Source: Mycolicibacterium rhodesiae JS60 | Lineage (GTDB): Bacteria; Actinomycetota; Actinomycetes; Mycobacteriales; Mycobacteriaceae | Length of the DNA: 64,000 nt | NCBI GenBank assembly: GCA_000230935.2 | Contig: AGIQ01000001.1 | Coordinates: 62,001-126,000 of the forward strand | Direction of reading: 5' to 3' | Part shown: one piece after another, positions 23,409-32,997 of the stretch | How positions within the stretch are numbered: the stretch's first letter is position 1 | Layout of the letters: every line of letters begins with the position of its first letter | The notes under the pieces: generated by a model | Databases searched by the model: none | What the model was told of the DNA's origin: nothing | The model's input: the letters and a program-made list of their open reading frames with translations, nothing else | Made by a program: the position numbers and the translations under genes

Positions 23409-24914
23409 ATGAATGAATCTAGCTCCGAGCGTTGGCAATTGAGCCGACGAGCATTCCTGGCGTCGGGCGTTGCGGCCGGTGCGGCGTTGGCGGCGTGCGG
23501 GCACAGTGGCGCCCCGGCGGCGGCACCGCTGCAGACGCAACCCACCGCGGTGCCATCGGGTCTGACCGCCGCGATCGACGCCGCGGAGGCGGCGCGTCCG
23601 CACAGCGGCAAGACCGTCACCGTCACGCTCGACCCGGGGCGGGTCACCGTTGACCTGGGCGGGCGGATGGTCGACACCAGGGGCTATGCCGACACCGTTC
23701 CGGGTCCGCTGATTCGGGCCAACGTCGGCGACGAGATCGTCGCCACCGTGACCAATAAACTCAGCGGCCCGACCTCGGTGCACTGGCACGGAATAGCGTT
23801 GCGCAACAACATGGACGGGGTCGAACCCGCCACGCCCAACATTGCGCCCGGCGGTACGTTCACCTACCGGTTCTCGGTTCCGAACGCGGGCACGTACTGG
23901 GCGCATCCGCATACCGGAGTCAACGCGGACACCGGACTGTACCTGCCGTTGATCATCGACGACCCGAACGCGTCCGCCGCCTACGACGCCGAATGGATTG
24001 TGGTGCTGGACGATTGGACCGACGGTGTGGGACCCTCGCCCGAGCAGATCTACGCGGACTTGCGTAAGGGCGGTATGTCCGGGATGAGCATGGGCGGGCC
24101 GTCCAGCAAGCTACTCGGCGGCGACGCCGGCGACGTCATGTATCCCTACTATCTGGTCAACGGCAGAATCCCGGAAGCGCCAACCACTTTCACGGCCAAG
24201 CCGGGGCAGCGAATCAGATTGCGCATCATCAACGCCGGCGCCGATACCGCCTTCCGTATCGCGCTGGCGGGGCATCGGATGACCGTCACCCACACCGACG
24301 GGTTCCCGGTGGAGCCCGTAGAGGTGGACGCGCTGCTGTTGGGGATGGGGGAGCGCTACGACGCCGTCGTCACCGCGGGTGACGGGGTGTTCCCGCTCGT
24401 CGCGCTCGCCGAGGGGAAGAACGCACTGGCGCGCGCCGTACTGAATACCGCAGCGGGGTCGGCGCCCGACGCCGGGTTCCGGCCACCGGAGCTCAACGGG
24501 CGCATCGGCACCGTCGATATGTTCACCGCCGCGCCGGACGCTCGGCTGGCGTTCAGCAAGGCCGACGCCGAACTCACGGCCGACCTCAGCGGCAACATGA
24601 CGTCGTATCAATGGGGCGTCAATGGGCCGTACCCGAACAACAAGCCGTTCGCGATCACGCAGGGCCAGCAGGCCACGATGACGTTCGCGAACAAGACCAG
24701 CATGTGGCACCCGATGCACCTGCACGGGCACACCTTCGCGGTGATGACCGCCAACGGCGAGCTCGGCGCGCGCAAGGACACCGTGATCGTGCTGCCCAAC
24801 CAGTCGGTCCGGGTCGCCATCTTGGCCGACAACCCCGGGTATTGGCCGCTGCACTGCCACAACACCTACCACGCAGAAGCCGGGATGATGACGACGTTCG
24901 ACTACCTGAACTGA
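23409..24914 (+). CDS. mmcO: Multicopper oxidase, Tat-exported lipoprotein (MmcO-like)
   Basis: A 501-residue multicopper oxidase. The N-terminus has a twin-arginine signal (LSRRAFLASG) followed by a lipobox (ALAAC), so it is likely exported folded and anchored outside the membrane. All copper motifs are present: HWHG, HPHTG, HPMHLHGH and HCHNTYHAEAGM (types 1, 2 and 3). A methionine-rich stretch (GGMSGMSMGG) resembles copper-binding regions of CueO-type enzymes. In M. tuberculosis the similar MmcO oxidises Cu(I) and phenolics and gives copper resistance. No copper regulator (CsoR/RicR) is seen nearby. Confidence 0.9.
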   Translation: MNESSSERWQLSRRAFLASGVAAGAALAACGHSGAPAAAPLQTQPTAVPSGLTAAIDAAEAARPHSGKTVTVTLDPGRVTVDLGGRMVDTRGYADTVPGPLIRANVGDEIVATVTNKLSGPTSVHWHGIALRNNMDGVEPATPNIAPGGTFTYRFSVPNAGTYWAHPHTGVNADTGLYLPLIIDDPNASAAYDAEWIVVLDDWTDGVGPSPEQIYADLRKGGMSGMSMGGPSSKLLGGDAGDVMYPYYLVNGRIPEAPTTFTAKPGQRIRLRIINAGADTAFRIALAGHRMTVTHTDGFPVEPVEVDALLLGMGERYDAVVTAGDGVFPLVALAEGKNALARAVLNTAAGSAPDAGFRPPELNGRIGTVDMFTAAPDARLAFSKADAELTADLSGNMTSYQWGVNGPYPNNKPFAITQGQQATMTFANKTSMWHPMHLHGHTFAVMTANGELGARKDTVIVLPNQSVRVAILADNPGYWPLHCHNTYHAEAGMMTTFDYLN

Positions 24915-25017
24915 GCCTTTGGCGGTTGCTGGGCCTATTTGACTCCTGCGTCAATACGGAGGGATGTCTATCTGGGCTGCGGCCCGATACTATGGCTCCA
25001 TCAGGAAGGGGGCCGAA

Positions 25018-25599
25018 GTGAGCCTTCGACGCACATCGCTACGAGCGGTGGCTGTCACGTCGTTGTCGTTGGCGGCGGTGTTTGCGGCGGCCGGCACGGC
25101 GTCCGCCGCACCGCAGCCGGCCGACCAGGGGTCGGATCTGCAGACCTACCTCGACAGCTTGACGAGCACCTACAACAACACCATCGGCCGTTCGGTGGAC
25201 GAGGCCCGTCAGACGGCCCAGGACCAGGCGGCGCAGAACGTAGGGCTGGCGATCGGGGTGCCGATCGCCAATGGTGCGATCGGCGGCACGACCGCCGTGG
25301 CCGGCAGTGTGGGCTCCGCGTTGGTGTTCGGGGCGTTTCAGAACGGCTGGAATCCGTTTGGGGGGCTGACCGCGGCTTCGGTTCCGGCGGCTGCCGCGTT
25401 GCCGGCGGCCCCGGCGCTGCCACCGCCACCCGCGCTCGGTCCGCTGCCGCCGCCGCCCGCGATCGGTCCGCCGCCGCTGCCCCCGCCACCGGCACTGCCG
25501 CCGCCGCCGTGGATTCCGTTCCTGCCGGGCTCACCGCCACTGCCAGGACCGCCGCCGCTGCCGCCGCCACCGGCTTTGCCGCCGCCGCCAGGCTTCTGA
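25018..25599 (+). CDS. Secreted proline-rich protein
   Basis: A 193-residue product from GTG 25018, with AGGAAGGGGG just upstream. A signal peptide (RRTSLRAVAVTSLSLAAVFA, cleavage near ASA-AP) is followed by a short helical region, a glycine/alanine-rich hydrophobic stretch (NVGLAIGVPIANGAIGGTTA) and a ~70-residue tail of P-P-P-P-A-L-type repeats. It may sit in the outer envelope or cell wall. No enzymatic motif. It is followed by a strong rho-independent terminator. The function is unknown; mycobacteria have many such Pro-rich exported proteins. Confidence 0.78.
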   Translation: MSLRRTSLRAVAVTSLSLAAVFAAAGTASAAPQPADQGSDLQTYLDSLTSTYNNTIGRSVDEARQTAQDQAAQNVGLAIGVPIANGAIGGTTAVAGSVGSALVFGAFQNGWNPFGGLTAASVPAAAALPAAPALPPPPALGPLPPPPAIGPPPLPPPPALPPPPWIPFLPGSPPLPGPPPLPPPPALPPPPGF

Positions 25600-25609
25600 C
25601 GCGGAGTTG

Positions 25610-25647
25610 ATTCACCCTCGGGCCTCGTGGTCCGGGGGTGAATTTTT
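25610..25647 (+). terminator. Rho-independent terminator
   Basis: ATTCACCC (25610-25617) pairs perfectly with GGGTGAAT (25636-25643), with extra pairing towards an 8-base loop, and runs directly into TTTTT. It ends the transcript of the Pro-rich exported protein gene. Confidence 0.85.
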
Positions 25648-25731
25648 CTAGATCCGGCAGGGTGGACGGCCGGTGAACGCGGTGCCAAATTGAATGCGCG
25701 TGACCACGGCGCTGGACGAACTCAACGTGTC

Positions 25732-26334
25732 CTACGAATAGGGTTGCAGCGCAAGCATTCTTCGGATGAGCCGGTCAATCTCGTCGGGGTCGCTGATGCT
25801 GAAATCGCCGATCGCGTAGCGTCCCAGCACGCCGCTGATGAATGTCTGAGTGATGGCGCTCAGGTCGTCGACGACGGACGGCGGGAGGTCGTTTCCGTCC
25901 GGCAGCAGGCGCAGCATCATCTCGCGGAACAGTTCGGCGAAGCCGTCGTTCGCGCGGCGGACGAGGTCGTGGATCGCGGGTTCGCGGGTGGCGAGCATGT
26001 TGAGCTCGTAGCGTGCCTTGGCGCGAGTCAGGTGCGGTTCCGTGGCGGCGGCGGCCACCACGTCGGCCAGCCGCGGCATCTCCTCATCCTCGCCGGCGGC
26101 CGCGCTCTTGGCCCTCTCCAAGCCGATGAGGTCGAGCTCGACCACGCGCTGTGTCGTCGCGACGAGTAAGGCCGACCGCGTCCGGAAGTACGCCGACGTA
26201 GTCCCGTCCGCGACCCCGGCGGCCCGGTCGACCTTGATGTGGCTCAACCCCTTGGCGCCCTGTTCTGCCAGCACGGTGATCGCCGCATCGCAGAGATCGC
26301 GGCGCCGCTGGTCTCCGTCGGGCTTACGTCGCAT
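25732..26334 (-). CDS. TetR-family regulator
   Basis: A 200-residue TetR protein. The N-terminal helix-turn-helix is typical: RRRDLCDAAITVLAEQGAKG, then LSHIKVDRAAGVADGTTSAY and the YFRTRSALL helix. The C-terminal ligand domain is alpha-helical and charged. ATG at 26334. It diverges from the exported esterase gene at 26414, and the 79-bp gap holds a 16-bp AT-rich palindrome at 26358-26373. It most likely represses itself and the esterase. Inducer unknown. Confidence 0.88.
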   Translation of the reverse strand: MRRKPDGDQRRRDLCDAAITVLAEQGAKGLSHIKVDRAAGVADGTTSAYFRTRSALLVATTQRVVELDLIGLERAKSAAAGEDEEMPRLADVVAAAATEPHLTRAKARYELNMLATREPAIHDLVRRANDGFAELFREMMLRLLPDGNDLPPSVVDDLSAITQTFISGVLGRYAIGDFSISDPDEIDRLIRRMLALQPYS

Positions 26335-26357
26335 CAGTACGCAAATGTAGCCGATAC

Positions 26358-26373
26358 TTCTATAAAAATAGAA
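26358..26373. promoter_or_regulatory. Candidate TetR operator
   Basis: TTCTAT-AAAA-ATAGAA is a perfect 16-bp inverted repeat placed between the divergent TetR and esterase genes, 24 bp upstream of the TetR start. Its AT-richness stands out in this GC-rich DNA. Confidence 0.6.
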
Positions 26374-26413
26374 AACACCTCGACGGGTTTACTGCCGGTG
26401 CTACGTTCACGCC

Positions 26414-27703
26414 ATGGCTGCATCTTCGTTGGTCGGACGGATCGGGGGGCTTGCCGCCGCCCTCGGGGTGGGTGCGGGAATCGCGATCGCCGCGCAGGGT
26501 GTCGCGTCGGCGGACACCGGATCGTCGCCCTCAGGCGCAGCTTCGTCGTCATCGGCCAAGCCGGCAGCGTCAACCGCGCGACACAAGGCCCGCACTGTGC
26601 ACGCGGTGATGGCGAGTTCGAAGGCTGCACCCAACCGAATTCCGAAGGTGCCCAATGCTATCGCTGTAGCGCTTTCGGTAGCGGGCGTGACCCGCCGCGG
26701 CGACGAGACGACCTCTGGCGTCACCACCGCGACGCCGGCCGCCGCAACATCAGCGAGGGTGCCGGCCAAGGCAGAAGCGGCGCCGCCGGTCGACGAGAGC
26801 CTGTATTCCGGGCCGCCGCCGACGATGGTCCAGCGGGCGGTGGTGGGCGTCCTACGGGCGATCAACTGGGCGACAACGACATTCCACCTGCCGTTCAGCC
26901 TCAGCGGCACCAGTGCGCAGATCCCGTTCTTCACCGACGGTGTGCCGGACTCCTTCCTGCTCTCCGGAATCAAGGCGGAGAAGACCGAATACGAAGGCAT
27001 GGCGGTGTGGACGCTGACGCCGCGCAATGCAAGCGGTCAGTATGTCGTGGGAATCCACGGCGGCTCGTTCATCGGCCAGATCAGCATCTTCCATTGGCTC
27101 ACCTACACCGATATGGCGCGGGACACCGGCGCGACCGTCGTGGTTCCGCTCTATACCCTTGCGCCGGTTGGCAATGCGGCCACCGACATACCGGTGATGG
27201 CCGACTTCATCAGCGCACAGGTCGCGGCGCACGGCTCCGACAACGTGAGCGTGGTCGGAGATTCGGCCGGCGGCAACATCGCGCTTGCCGCGTTGCAGGA
27301 GATCGTCAAGCGCAACGGCACCCAGCCGCACCGTCTTCTTCTGCTGGCGCCGGCCCTCGACCTCAGTGACACGTTCGAGAACCCGGTGGACGACCCGCTG
27401 CTGGGCAATGGCGGTGGTGGCCACAACAACGCCCTGCTCACCTGGGCGGGCGATCTCGACCCCGCCGATCCGCTCGTGAGCCCGATCTACGGCTCACTGG
27501 ACGGGCTGCCGCCGACGACCGTTTACACGAGCTCGCGGGATCTGCTCACGCAGCAGGCGCTGCGCCTGCGCGACAAGGCGATCGCCGAGGACGCCGACTT
27601 CACCTTCGTGCTCCGGGAAGGTCAGTTCCACGATTGGACGATCTTCGCGCTGCCGGACTCCTACCGGGAGCGACCCGGCATCTACAGCGCGCTCGGACTG
27701 TAG
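26414..27703 (+). CDS. Exported alpha/beta-hydrolase, hormone-sensitive-lipase family
   Basis: A 429-residue protein. An N-terminal signal or membrane segment (LAAALGVGAGIAIAAQGVAS) and a ~100-residue Ala/Ser/Thr/Pro-rich linker precede the esterase domain. This has the oxyanion HGGSF motif, the nucleophile elbow GDSAGGN, a likely catalytic D in DPADPLVSPIYG and the histidine in QFHDW, so a full triad. The closest families are HSL-type carboxylesterases (Lip group) that hydrolyse short acyl esters. Placement next to a TetR regulator suggests induction by its substrate. ATG at 26414. Confidence 0.85.
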   Translation: MAASSLVGRIGGLAAALGVGAGIAIAAQGVASADTGSSPSGAASSSSAKPAASTARHKARTVHAVMASSKAAPNRIPKVPNAIAVALSVAGVTRRGDETTSGVTTATPAAATSARVPAKAEAAPPVDESLYSGPPPTMVQRAVVGVLRAINWATTTFHLPFSLSGTSAQIPFFTDGVPDSFLLSGIKAEKTEYEGMAVWTLTPRNASGQYVVGIHGGSFIGQISIFHWLTYTDMARDTGATVVVPLYTLAPVGNAATDIPVMADFISAQVAAHGSDNVSVVGDSAGGNIALAALQEIVKRNGTQPHRLLLLAPALDLSDTFENPVDDPLLGNGGGGHNNALLTWAGDLDPADPLVSPIYGSLDGLPPTTVYTSSRDLLTQQALRLRDKAIAEDADFTFVLREGQFHDWTIFALPDSYRERPGIYSALGL

Positions 27704-27716
27704 GCGGCGCGCAAGT

Positions 27717-27750
27717 AAAAAGGCCTCAACCGAATTTCTCGATCAAGGCC
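27717..27750 (-). terminator. Terminator of tRNA-Pro
   Basis: On the minus strand GGCCT (27750-27746) and AGGCC (27726-27722) form a stem whose loop has an inner TCG/CGA pair, followed directly by TTTTT (27721-27717). It sits just after the tRNA-Pro 3' end and also faces the esterase gene. Confidence 0.7.
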
Positions 27751-27768
27751 CTACTGCGAAAACACGAG

Positions 27769-27842
<74 letters not shown>

Positions 27843-27957
27843 CGTGAAGCCACGACAGCGTATCGCACGTGGCCGGTGAGAAGCCAAACGGCTAGTCACC
27901 CCCCGCCGACCAAGTTTGTGGCGTGTCGCGGGATGGATCTGAGTTGTCGGTGGCGTT

Positions 27958-28179
27958 ATGGAGACTGTCGGCGCGAACAGTTACGCCGAGCAGCGAAAGG
28001 TGGAGCGGATGATGACCGCTTTGGGGGCCGTTGTGTACGGGGGATTCTTCCTACTAGCTGCGTTGTGGCTGGTCGTGACCGGCGATTACGACGCCGTCGA
28101 CGAGCCGGACCAGACCCAGCCGCAGGAGCGTTCGAACTCGGCCAAGGCGCCGGCGTACACGCTCGGATCGAGGTCGTGA
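27958..28179 (+). CDS. Possible small membrane protein
   Basis: A 73-residue frame from ATG 27958 with one strong membrane helix ([20 protein letters not shown]) flanked by charged ends ([10 protein letters not shown] and [19 protein letters not shown]). Its last 94 bp overlap the 3' end of the cysteine desulfhydrase gene on the other strand, so one of the two ends may be mis-called. No family recognised and no clear ribosome site; the helix in an otherwise unassigned gap is the main argument. Confidence 0.4.
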   Translation: METVGANSYAEQRKVERMMTALGAVVYGGFFLLAALWLVVTGDYDAVDEPDQTQPQERSNSAKAPAYTLGSRS

Positions 28180-29207
28180 GCCGCTAGCCAGTCGGCGTCG
28201 TAGTAGGTGTCGGCATAGCGATCCCCGCTATCGGCGATCAGGGTGACCACCGAGCCACCCACCCCGGCAGCGACCATCTCGGCCAGCAAGCCGAACGCGC
28301 CCCAGACGTTGGTCCCCGTCGACGGGCCGACCCGTCGACCCAACACCCGCGAGACGTGATGGGCCGCCGCGATCGACGCGGCGTCGGGCACACTGACCAT
28401 CCGGTCGACGATCTCGGGCTGAAACGACGGCTCCACCCGCGGCCGGCCGATGCCCTCGATCCGGGACGACGATCCGGTGACGATGTCGCGGCGGCGTTGC
28501 GCATAAGAAGGAAAGAACGCCGAGTTTTCCGGGTCGACCACACAGAGCTTCGACTCGTGGCGCCGATACCGGATGTACCGTCCGATCGTGGCGCTGGTGC
28601 CGCCGGTGCCGGCCCCGACCACGATCCACGCCGGGATCGGATGGCGTTCGGCGCTCATCTGCTCAAAGATCGACTCGGCGATGTTGTTGTTGCCTCGCCA
28701 ATCGGTGGCCCGTTCGGCGTTGGTGAACTGGTCCAGGTAGTGGCCGCCGGTCTCGTCGGCGATCCGCTGGGCCTCGGTGTAGACATCACCGGGTCGCTCG
28801 ACGAAGTGACACCGCCCGCCCTGCGCCTCGATCAGCTTGACCTTCGACGCACTCGTTGAGGTCGTCATCACCGCGACGAACGGCAGGCCCAGCAGCGCGG
28901 CGAAATACGCCTCGGACACCGCCGTCGACCCAGAGGACGCCTCGACGACCGTCGTGTGCTCGTCGATCCAGCCGTTGCACAGCCCATAGAGGAACAGCGA
29001 CCGCGCGAGCCGGTGCTTGAGGCTGCCGGTGATGTGCGTCGACTCGTCTTTGAGGTACAGCGCGATGTCCGCCTCCGTGCACCACGCGGTCGGCAGCGGA
29101 TAGCGCAGCAGATGGGTGTCGGCACTGCGTCGGCTGTCGGCCTCGATCAGCCGGATGGCGTTGTCGACCCAGCCGCGTGGGCGGGTGTGAGCGGCAACGG
29201 TGGTCAT
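28086..29207 (-). CDS. cds1: PLP-dependent L-cysteine desulfhydrase / cysteine-synthase-like
   Basis: A 373-residue fold-type II PLP enzyme like Rv3684 (Cds1), which degrades L-cysteine to H2S, pyruvate and ammonia. The PLP lysine is in [11 protein letters not shown], the substrate loop is [13 protein letters not shown], and the phosphate cup is [12 protein letters not shown]. The C-terminal ~25 residues ([18 protein letters not shown]) extend beyond the usual family length and overlap a possible small gene on the other strand. H2S made here feeds respiration and redox balance in M. tuberculosis. The metallophosphoesterase gene is 25 bp away upstream on the same strand. Confidence 0.87.
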   Translation of the reverse strand: MTTVAAHTRPRGWVDNAIRLIEADSRRSADTHLLRYPLPTAWCTEADIALYLKDESTHITGSLKHRLARSLFLYGLCNGWIDEHTTVVEASSGSTAVSEAYFAALLGLPFVAVMTTSTSASKVKLIEAQGGRCHFVERPGDVYTEAQRIADETGGHYLDQFTNAERATDWRGNNNIAESIFEQMSAERHPIPAWIVVGAGTGGTSATIGRYIRYRRHESKLCVVDPENSAFFPSYAQRRRDIVTGSSSRIEGIGRPRVEPSFQPEIVDRMVSVPDAASIAAAHHVSRVLGRRVGPSTGTNVWGAFGLLAEMVAAGVGGSVVTLIADSGDRYADTYYDADWLAAHDLDPSVYAGALAEFERSCGWVWSGSSTAS

Positions 29208-29232
29208 CGCCGGTTGGTACAGCGGGCGGGGC

Positions 29233-30189
29233 TCACCGCACCGACGCGGTAGGGCTGGAACGCACCACGTTTCGCGTCTCGTCGTGCCCGCCGGTCGGCG
29301 AGCCGACCAGGGTCAGCAGGGTCGCCTCGGGGCGGCAGCAGAACCGGAACGGCGAGAACGGACTGGTGCCGATGCCCGCCGACACGTGCAGTGCGGTCTG
29401 CGCGCCCCAGCGCGAGGCGCCTTTGGCGCGGGAGCGGTCCAGATCGCAGTTGGTGACGAGCGCGCCGTAGAACGGCAGGCACAGCTGCCCGCCGTGGGTG
29501 TGCCCGGCCATGATCAGCTGATAGCCGTCGGAGGCGAAGCGGTCCAGCACCCGGGTGTAGGGCGCGTGGGCGACGCCGAGGGACAGGTTGGCCGTCGGGT
29601 TCGGCGGGCCGGCGATGGTGTCGTAGCGGTCCCGGCCCAGATGGGGGTCGTCGACGCCGGCGGCCGCGATGGTCAGCCCGGCGACCTCGAAGTCACGCCG
29701 GTTGTGGGTCAGGTCCAGCCAGCCGCGCTCGGTGAATGCCGCGCGCAGGTCCTGCCACGGCAGCGGCTTGCCATGGATTCGGCTGTCCCTGTCGTAGAGA
29801 TACTTCGCGGGGTTCTTCAGCTTCGGGGCGAAGTAGTCGTTGCTGCCGAACACGAAGACGCCGGGTACCGACAACAGGTCACCGACCGCCTGTACGACCG
29901 CGGGCACGGCCTTGGGATGCGACAGGTTGTCGCCGGTGTTGACCACCAGGTCGGGCTCCCAGCGCGCCAGCTCGCGCAGCCAGGCCTGCTTGTGCCGCTG
30001 CGTCGGGCGCATGTGGATATCGCTGAGGTGCAGCACACGCAACGGTGTGGAGCCCGGTGAGAGCACCGGCATGGTCACTTCGCGTACGACGAACGCGTTG
30101 CGCTCTATCACCGTGGCGTAGCCGACCGCAAGCGCGGCCGAGCCGGCGGCGACGAGCGCGGACGACTTCACTGCGGACTGCACAGCCAT
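29233..30189 (-). CDS. Membrane-anchored metallophosphoesterase
   Basis: A 318-residue calcineurin-like phosphoesterase similar to Rv3683. An N-terminal hydrophobic segment ([20 protein letters not shown]) anchors it; the di-metal motifs follow in order: [28 protein letters not shown] and MAGHTHGGQ. The fold resembles the YkuE/LpxH-type phosphatases that act on phospholipid or nucleotide-linked lipids. It lies between cds1 and ponA2 on the same strand with short gaps (25 and 65 bp), so an envelope-related substrate is plausible but not shown. Confidence 0.88.
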   Translation of the reverse strand: MAVQSAVKSSALVAAGSAALAVGYATVIERNAFVVREVTMPVLSPGSTPLRVLHLSDIHMRPTQRHKQAWLRELARWEPDLVVNTGDNLSHPKAVPAVVQAVGDLLSVPGVFVFGSNDYFAPKLKNPAKYLYDRDSRIHGKPLPWQDLRAAFTERGWLDLTHNRRDFEVAGLTIAAAGVDDPHLGRDRYDTIAGPPNPTANLSLGVAHAPYTRVLDRFASDGYQLIMAGHTHGGQLCLPFYGALVTNCDLDRSRAKGASRWGAQTALHVSAGIGTSPFSPFRFCCRPEATLLTLVGSPTGGHDETRNVVRSSPTASVR

Positions 30190-30254
30190 ACCGGCAAGAG
30201 TACTGCCACCCGTCGCGGTTCATCGGGTCGAGCGGCTGTCTGAAATTATGCGGA

Positions 30255-32705
30255 TTACGGGGGCGGTGGCGGGGCCAGCAGCGGGACGGTGATGGGCGGC
30301 AATCCCGGGATCTCGACGACCGTCTGTCCGAATGGAGCGCCGTCCAGACCCGGTATCGGCAGTCCTCCCGGCGGAGGCGGGGGTGGGGCCGGTGGGATGC
30401 CGTTGCTGACCTGGATCGTGACGATCGAGCCGGGCACGGTTTGTCCGCTGGGCGACGTGCCGACCACCTCGCCCGCCGGCGCCACACTGTTGACCGGGGT
30501 GGCCTGGTCGGCAACCTGGAATCCGGCGTCCTTCAGGCGGTCCCGCGCGGAGCCCTGGGGCAGGCCCGAGACGCTGGGAACCCGCGAGCCGGGGGCGCCG
30601 TCGACGTAGCGCGGATCGGTGGGCGGGAGCCCGATGTCGCCGAAGTTCTGGGCGATCGGCTTCATCGCTGTGAACCAGGTCTTGGCGGGTTCGTTGCCGC
30701 CGTAGAGGTTGCCGTCACCGCACTGCCGCAGCGGCCACGAGCACAGGTCCGACGGGGTGGGCGAATCGTCGTAGATATACGCCGCGGCCGCGTAGTGATT
30801 GGTGTAGCCGAGGAACGCCGAGGACCGATGCGCCTCGGTGGTGCCGGTCTTGCCCGACATCGGCAGGTTCCAGCCCACGGATCCGGCCGAGCCCGCCGCG
30901 GTGCCGCTGGTGTCGTCCTTGCTCAAGGCGTTGGACAAGGTGTTGGCCAGCCCCTCGGGCACTACCTGGTCGCAGGTCTCGGTGGTGACGGACACCTCGT
31001 TGCCGTTGCGGTCGTAGAGCTTGTCGATCGGGCTGGGTGGACACCACGCGCCACCGGAGGCCAGGGTGGCGGCCACATTGGACAGCTCGAGGGCGTTCAC
31101 CTCGATCGGGCCCAGCGTGAAGGACCCGAGGTTCTGGCGCTTGATGAAGTCGGCCAGGCTTTCGTTGGTGTTGGGGTCATAGGGCCGCGCGGTGCCCGGC
31201 TCGGCATAGGAGCGCAGACCCAGCTTGACCGCCATGTCGACCGTGCGCTGCACGCCCACCTGGGAGATGAGCTTGGCGAAGGCGGTATTGGGCGATTGTG
31301 CCAACGCATCGGTGACACTCATTGAACCGCGATAATTGCCCGCGTTCTGCACGCACCAGGTGTTACTCGGGCAGCCCCTGGCCCCGCCGCTGCCGAGGCC
31401 TTTGGCCTCGAACCGCACCGGGGAGTCCAGATTGGCGTTGATGCCCAACCCCATGTCGAGGGCGGCGGCCGTGGTGAAGATCTTGAAGACCGATCCCGCC
31501 CCGTCGCCGGCGAGCGAAAACGGTTGTGGCTGCATGGTTTCCCCGAGCGCCGAGTTCAATCCGTAGGTCCGGTTGCTGACCATCGCGACCACCGGGTGGG
31601 CGGTCTTGCCGGGCAGCACGACGCTCATCACGCTCGCGACGCCCTGGATGTCGGGGGCGGCGATCGAGTCGGCGGCCGACTTGACCGAATTCTGGACGTC
31701 GGGGTCCAACGTGGTCTTGATCATGTAGCCGCCGCGGGCGAGCTGGTCCTTGCTGATGCCCGCCCGGGCCAGGTACTCCTGCACGTAGTCGCAGAAGAAC
31801 GCCCGGTCTCCGGCGGCGATGCAGCCGCGAGGCAGTTCGTTGGGCTGCGGCAGGATGCCCAGTGGCTGCTGCTTGGCGTCCTTCAGCTCGTCGACCTTTT
31901 GAGCCCAGTCGGGGGCATTCGTGTCCCAGTTGTCGATCAAGGTATCGAGCACGAGATTGCGGCGGGCCAGCGCACCGTCGGGATTGGTATAGGGATTGAG
32001 CGTGCTGGTCGACTGCACCAAGCCGGCCAGCAGCGCAGCCTGCTGCCAGTTCAGCTGGGAGGCGTCGACACCGAAGTAGGTCTGCGCGGCGTCCTGGATC
32101 CCGAACGAGCCGTTGCCGAAGCTGACCAGATTGAGGTAGCGGGTCAGGATCTCGGGCTTGGTGAACGTCTTGTCCAGGGTGAGTGCCATCCGGATCTCGC
32201 GCAGCTTGCGCGCAGGCGTGGTTTCCACCGCGGCGCGCTTTTCGGCGTCGGTCTGCGCGATCACCAGCAGCTGGTAGTTCTTCACGTACTGCTGCTCGAT
32301 GGTCGATCCGCCGCGGGTGTCGAGGTCGCCCGACGCGTAGCCGGCCAGGCCGGTCAGCGTGCCCTTCCAGTCGACACCCGCATGTTCGGCAAACCGCTTG
32401 TCCTCGATCGAAACGATTGCCAGCTTCATCGTGTCGGCGATCTTGTCGCTGGGAACCTCGAAGCGACGCTGCGAGTAGAGCCATGCGATCGGGTTGCCTT
32501 TGACGTCCACCATGGTCGTCACGGCGGGGACTTCGCCCTCGACCAATTGGGCCGAGCCGTTGGCCACCACATCGGATGCGCGGTTGGATACCAATCCCAC
32601 GCCGCCGACCACCGGAAACAGCAAAGCCGCCAGTAGCACGCTGGCCAACAGGCAGCACCAGGCCAGCTTGATGAGTGTTGCGCCGGCCGGAGGGCGTTCC
32701 GACAT
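30255..32705 (-). CDS. ponA2: Bifunctional penicillin-binding protein PonA2
   Basis: An 816-residue class A PBP. After a membrane anchor (WCCLLASVLLAALLFPVVGG) comes the glycosyltransferase domain with EDKRFAEHAGVD and GGSTIEQQYVKN, then the transpeptidase domain with catalytic serine in GSVFK, the S-P-N triad motif (QSPNTAF) and KTG (SGKTGTT). The C-terminus has one PASTA repeat (VPSVSGLPQGSARDRLKDAG) and a proline-rich tail. It builds peptidoglycan; in mycobacteria PonA2 matters most in stationary phase and stress. A TATGAT -10 hexamer at 32767-32762 (minus strand) is a promoter candidate. Confidence 0.95.
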   Translation of the reverse strand: MSERPPAGATLIKLAWCCLLASVLLAALLFPVVGGVGLVSNRASDVVANGSAQLVEGEVPAVTTMVDVKGNPIAWLYSQRRFEVPSDKIADTMKLAIVSIEDKRFAEHAGVDWKGTLTGLAGYASGDLDTRGGSTIEQQYVKNYQLLVIAQTDAEKRAAVETTPARKLREIRMALTLDKTFTKPEILTRYLNLVSFGNGSFGIQDAAQTYFGVDASQLNWQQAALLAGLVQSTSTLNPYTNPDGALARRNLVLDTLIDNWDTNAPDWAQKVDELKDAKQQPLGILPQPNELPRGCIAAGDRAFFCDYVQEYLARAGISKDQLARGGYMIKTTLDPDVQNSVKSAADSIAAPDIQGVASVMSVVLPGKTAHPVVAMVSNRTYGLNSALGETMQPQPFSLAGDGAGSVFKIFTTAAALDMGLGINANLDSPVRFEAKGLGSGGARGCPSNTWCVQNAGNYRGSMSVTDALAQSPNTAFAKLISQVGVQRTVDMAVKLGLRSYAEPGTARPYDPNTNESLADFIKRQNLGSFTLGPIEVNALELSNVAATLASGGAWCPPSPIDKLYDRNGNEVSVTTETCDQVVPEGLANTLSNALSKDDTSGTAAGSAGSVGWNLPMSGKTGTTEAHRSSAFLGYTNHYAAAAYIYDDSPTPSDLCSWPLRQCGDGNLYGGNEPAKTWFTAMKPIAQNFGDIGLPPTDPRYVDGAPGSRVPSVSGLPQGSARDRLKDAGFQVADQATPVNSVAPAGEVVGTSPSGQTVPGSIVTIQVSNGIPPAPPPPPPGGLPIPGLDGAPFGQTVVEIPGLPPITVPLLAPPPPP

Positions 32706-32997
32706 GAGTAACAGAGTAACTAGGGCTCGTGAGGTCGTGCCGGGCGTCCCCTGCGGGGCAGATCATATCGAAAGGTATTTACGTCGGAGTCAGAAAAAGC
32801 CAGTTCATGATCGGTCTGGACGGTCGTCCCAAAAAACCTGTGATCCAACTGTTGCGCAAAAGATACCTGACCACCTAACTTAAACAGACAGTGCGATTCA
32901 GGTAACACTCTGAGCCGCAATGTGGCGTAGATCGCATACGCGGCCTACACCTGAAGATTGTCAGCCGCGTAAGCGGCCGGACGAAGGGGATCCGTCG
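32706..32997. promoter_or_regulatory. Divergent promoter region of ponA2 and whiB4 (292 bp)
   Basis: No protein gene was found. For ponA2, TATGAT at 32767-32762 (minus) is a good -10. For whiB4, GAAGGGGA at 32983-32990 is a clear ribosome site 7 bases before the GTG start, preceded by a small GCCGC-gtaa-GCGGC hairpin. The middle is unusually AT-rich for this genome. Confidence 0.5.

Noticed and set aside
30045..32636. Plus-strand frames of 370-426 codons opposite ponA2
   Set aside because: PonA2 has all glycosyltransferase and transpeptidase motifs on the minus strand.
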